A stretch of DNA of 12,921 nucleotides from an uncultured Woeseiaceae bacterium. Its GTDB lineage: Bacteria; Pseudomonadota; Gammaproteobacteria; Steroidobacterales; Woeseiaceae. The stretch lies in the NCBI GenBank assembly GCA_945787435.1, contig CALZHX010000244.1:1-12921 (forward strand). The letters run 5' to 3'. Below the pieces are notes generated by a model, which searched no databases, was not told the origin of the DNA, and saw only the letters and a program-made list of their open reading frames with translations. Below, piece by piece: positions 11,782-12,921 of the stretch; position 1 is the stretch's first letter; every line of letters starts with the position of its first letter. The translations under genes were made by a program, and so were the position numbers.

Positions 11782-12871
11782 ACAGTTCAATGCGCACTTG
11801 CCCATTGCGGACAAACGGCGTCTTAACGATACGTACATTCAATAATTTGCCGCGCACGTCGACATGCGCGCTGTCATAGTCGCCGGCAGGTAGTCGCGCC
11901 AACGCGATGGAGCGGCCGATCGTCGGCGAGAAACCGCCGCTCGTGATCTCGCCTTCGCCGACGCCGTCGACGACCACGCGCTGGTGGTTTCTGAGGACGC
12001 CCTTGTCTTCGAGCAGCAAGCCGACGAAGCGGCGCCTGTCCGGATTGGCGCGCATCGCTTCAAGTGACTTGCGGCCAATGAAATCGCGATCGGCAGGTTC
12101 CCATGCGACGGTCCAGGCGAGCCCGGCTTCAAGTGGCGAGATTGTCTCGTCCATATCCGATCCGTACAGATTCATCGCTGCCTCGAGGCGTAATGTATCA
12201 CGCGCTCCCAGACCGCAAGGCACTACGCCTCCGGCAAGCAAGCGATCCCAGATCGATGGCGCACGTGCTGCGGGCATCAGGATTTCCCAGCCGTCTTCCC
12301 CGGTATATCCGGTGCGCGCGACGAACAGGTCGCCCGCCTCCATGCCGGTGAATAGCTTCAGGTTCAGCGCTTGCTCGCGCCACTCGCCGTCGATACACGG
12401 AGCAGCCAGTTCGCGCGCATTCGGTCCTTGTACGGCAATCATCGCAAGCTCGGCGCGTTCATTGACCGCGACATCAAATGCTTCCGCCTGTTTACGGATC
12501 CAGGCGAGGTCCTTGTCGCGTGTCGCGGCATTGACGACGAGGCGAAACCAGCTTTCGGTCATAAAATAGATGATCAGGTCGTCGATGACGCCGCCATCTT
12601 CATTCAGCATGCTGGTGTAGAGGGCCTTGCCCGCATCCTGCAATTTGGCGACATCGTTGGCGACGAGGTAGCGCAGGAAGTCGCGCACGCGCTCGCCCTT
12701 CAGGTCAACGATGGTCATGTGCGACACGTCAAAAAGACCGGCGTTGGTCCTTACGGCGTGGTGCTCTTCTTTCTGCGAGCCATAGTGCAGCGGCATATCC
12801 CAGCCGCCAAAATCGACGATGCGCGCGCCAACCTCGACATGTTTGTCGTACAGGGGCGTTTTCGATCCCAT
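11780..12871 (-). CDS. gcvT: Aminomethyltransferase (glycine cleavage T protein)
   Basis: Transfers the one-carbon unit from aminomethyl-lipoyl GcvH to tetrahydrofolate, giving methylene-tetrahydrofolate and ammonia. The 363 residues (E. coli 364) align by eye nearly throughout: TPLYDKHVEVGARIVDFGGW, MPLHYGSQKEEHHAVR, LFDVSHMTIVDLKG, GGVIDDLIIY with the Asp97-Asp98 pair containing the catalytic Asp, IAVQGPNA, RTGYTGEDGWEI, GLGARDTLRLEA, MDETISPLEAGLAW, ADRDFIGR and, near the end, ITSGGFSPTIGRSIALAR. The ATG at 12871 follows GAGGGA about eight bases upstream. It is the first gene of the operon. Only 50 bp of its leader are in the window, ending in a palindrome (12906-12921), so a glycine riboswitch further upstream can be neither seen nor excluded. 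Confidence 0.98.
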   Translation of the reverse strand: MGSKTPLYDKHVEVGARIVDFGGWDMPLHYGSQKEEHHAVRTNAGLFDVSHMTIVDLKGERVRDFLRYLVANDVAKLQDAGKALYTSMLNEDGGVIDDLIIYFMTESWFRLVVNAATRDKDLAWIRKQAEAFDVAVNERAELAMIAVQGPNARELAAPCIDGEWREQALNLKLFTGMEAGDLFVARTGYTGEDGWEILMPAARAPSIWDRLLAGGVVPCGLGARDTLRLEAAMNLYGSDMDETISPLEAGLAWTVAWEPADRDFIGRKSLEAMRANPDRRRFVGLLLEDKGVLRNHQRVVVDGVGEGEITSGGFSPTIGRSIALARLPAGDYDSAHVDVRGKLLNVRIVKTPFVRNGQVRIEL

Positions 12872-12905
12872 GATTATTCCCTCGACCCATAAACAAAAGG
12901 GGCGG

Positions 12906-12921
12906 CAGATCGCACGATCTG
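12906..12921. repeat. Palindrome in the gcvT leader at the window edge
   Basis: CAGATCG (12906-12912) and CGATCTG (12915-12921) are perfect 7-bp arms around two bases, 35 bases upstream of the gcvT ATG. On the minus strand it is followed after five bases by CCCCTTTTGTTT, so it could be a terminator-like hairpin of a leader or the previous gene, or an operator. The element may extend past the window. Confidence 0.5.

Overview
The window is about 58% GC by eye and fully coding. It looks like a chromosomal segment of a gammaproteobacterium. The evidence is close resemblance of Lgt, ThyA, FolA and GcvT to their E. coli counterparts, the lgt-thyA order, and Sec-exported envelope proteins. The glycine-decarboxylase P-protein is split into GcvPA and GcvPB, which excludes E. 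coli-like enterics. I cannot name the genus. No tRNA, rRNA, CRISPR array, transposase gene or phage gene is visible.

Layout. Bases 1-2009 hold, on the minus strand, lgt -> thyA -> folA (folA runs off the left edge), linking lipoprotein maturation with dTMP/folate synthesis. A hairpin with a T-tract lies between thyA and folA. Bases 2018-4018 hold the only plus-strand gene, a YyaL/DUF255 thioredoxin-fold protein. Its start is 8 bp from the divergent lgt start, and its stop overlaps the convergent neighbour by 14 bp. Bases 4005-7734 hold a minus-strand envelope pair: a 932-residue double HtrA protease (protease-PDZ-PDZ, then degenerate protease-PDZ-PDZ) and an M23/LytM peptidase whose start overlaps the protease gene. 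Bases 7735-8000 are a non-coding, hairpin-rich gap. Bases 8001-12871 hold, on the minus strand, gcvT -> gcvH -> gcvPA -> tpx-like -> gcvPB, a compact glycine cleavage operon.

How the genes work together. GcvPA/GcvPB decarboxylate glycine onto the lipoyl arm of GcvH, and GcvT releases ammonia and makes methylene-tetrahydrofolate. ThyA consumes that cofactor to make dTMP and dihydrofolate, which FolA reduces back. So both ends of the window serve one-carbon metabolism, although they are separate transcription units. Lpd, the fourth glycine-cleavage component, is not in the window.

Most unusual items: (1) the bacterial, secreted tandem HtrA, whose architecture and motifs resemble eukaryotic Nma111p/DEG7 rather than DegP; (2) a thiol peroxidase homologue lodged between the two P-protein genes, which keeps the peroxidatic Cys but has lost the Pro and Thr of the PxxxTxxC motif and the resolving Cys; (3) palindromic elements in the thyA-folA and gcvPB-htrA gaps that could be mobile or regulatory repeats. 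Family assignments come from recalled motifs; no database search was run.
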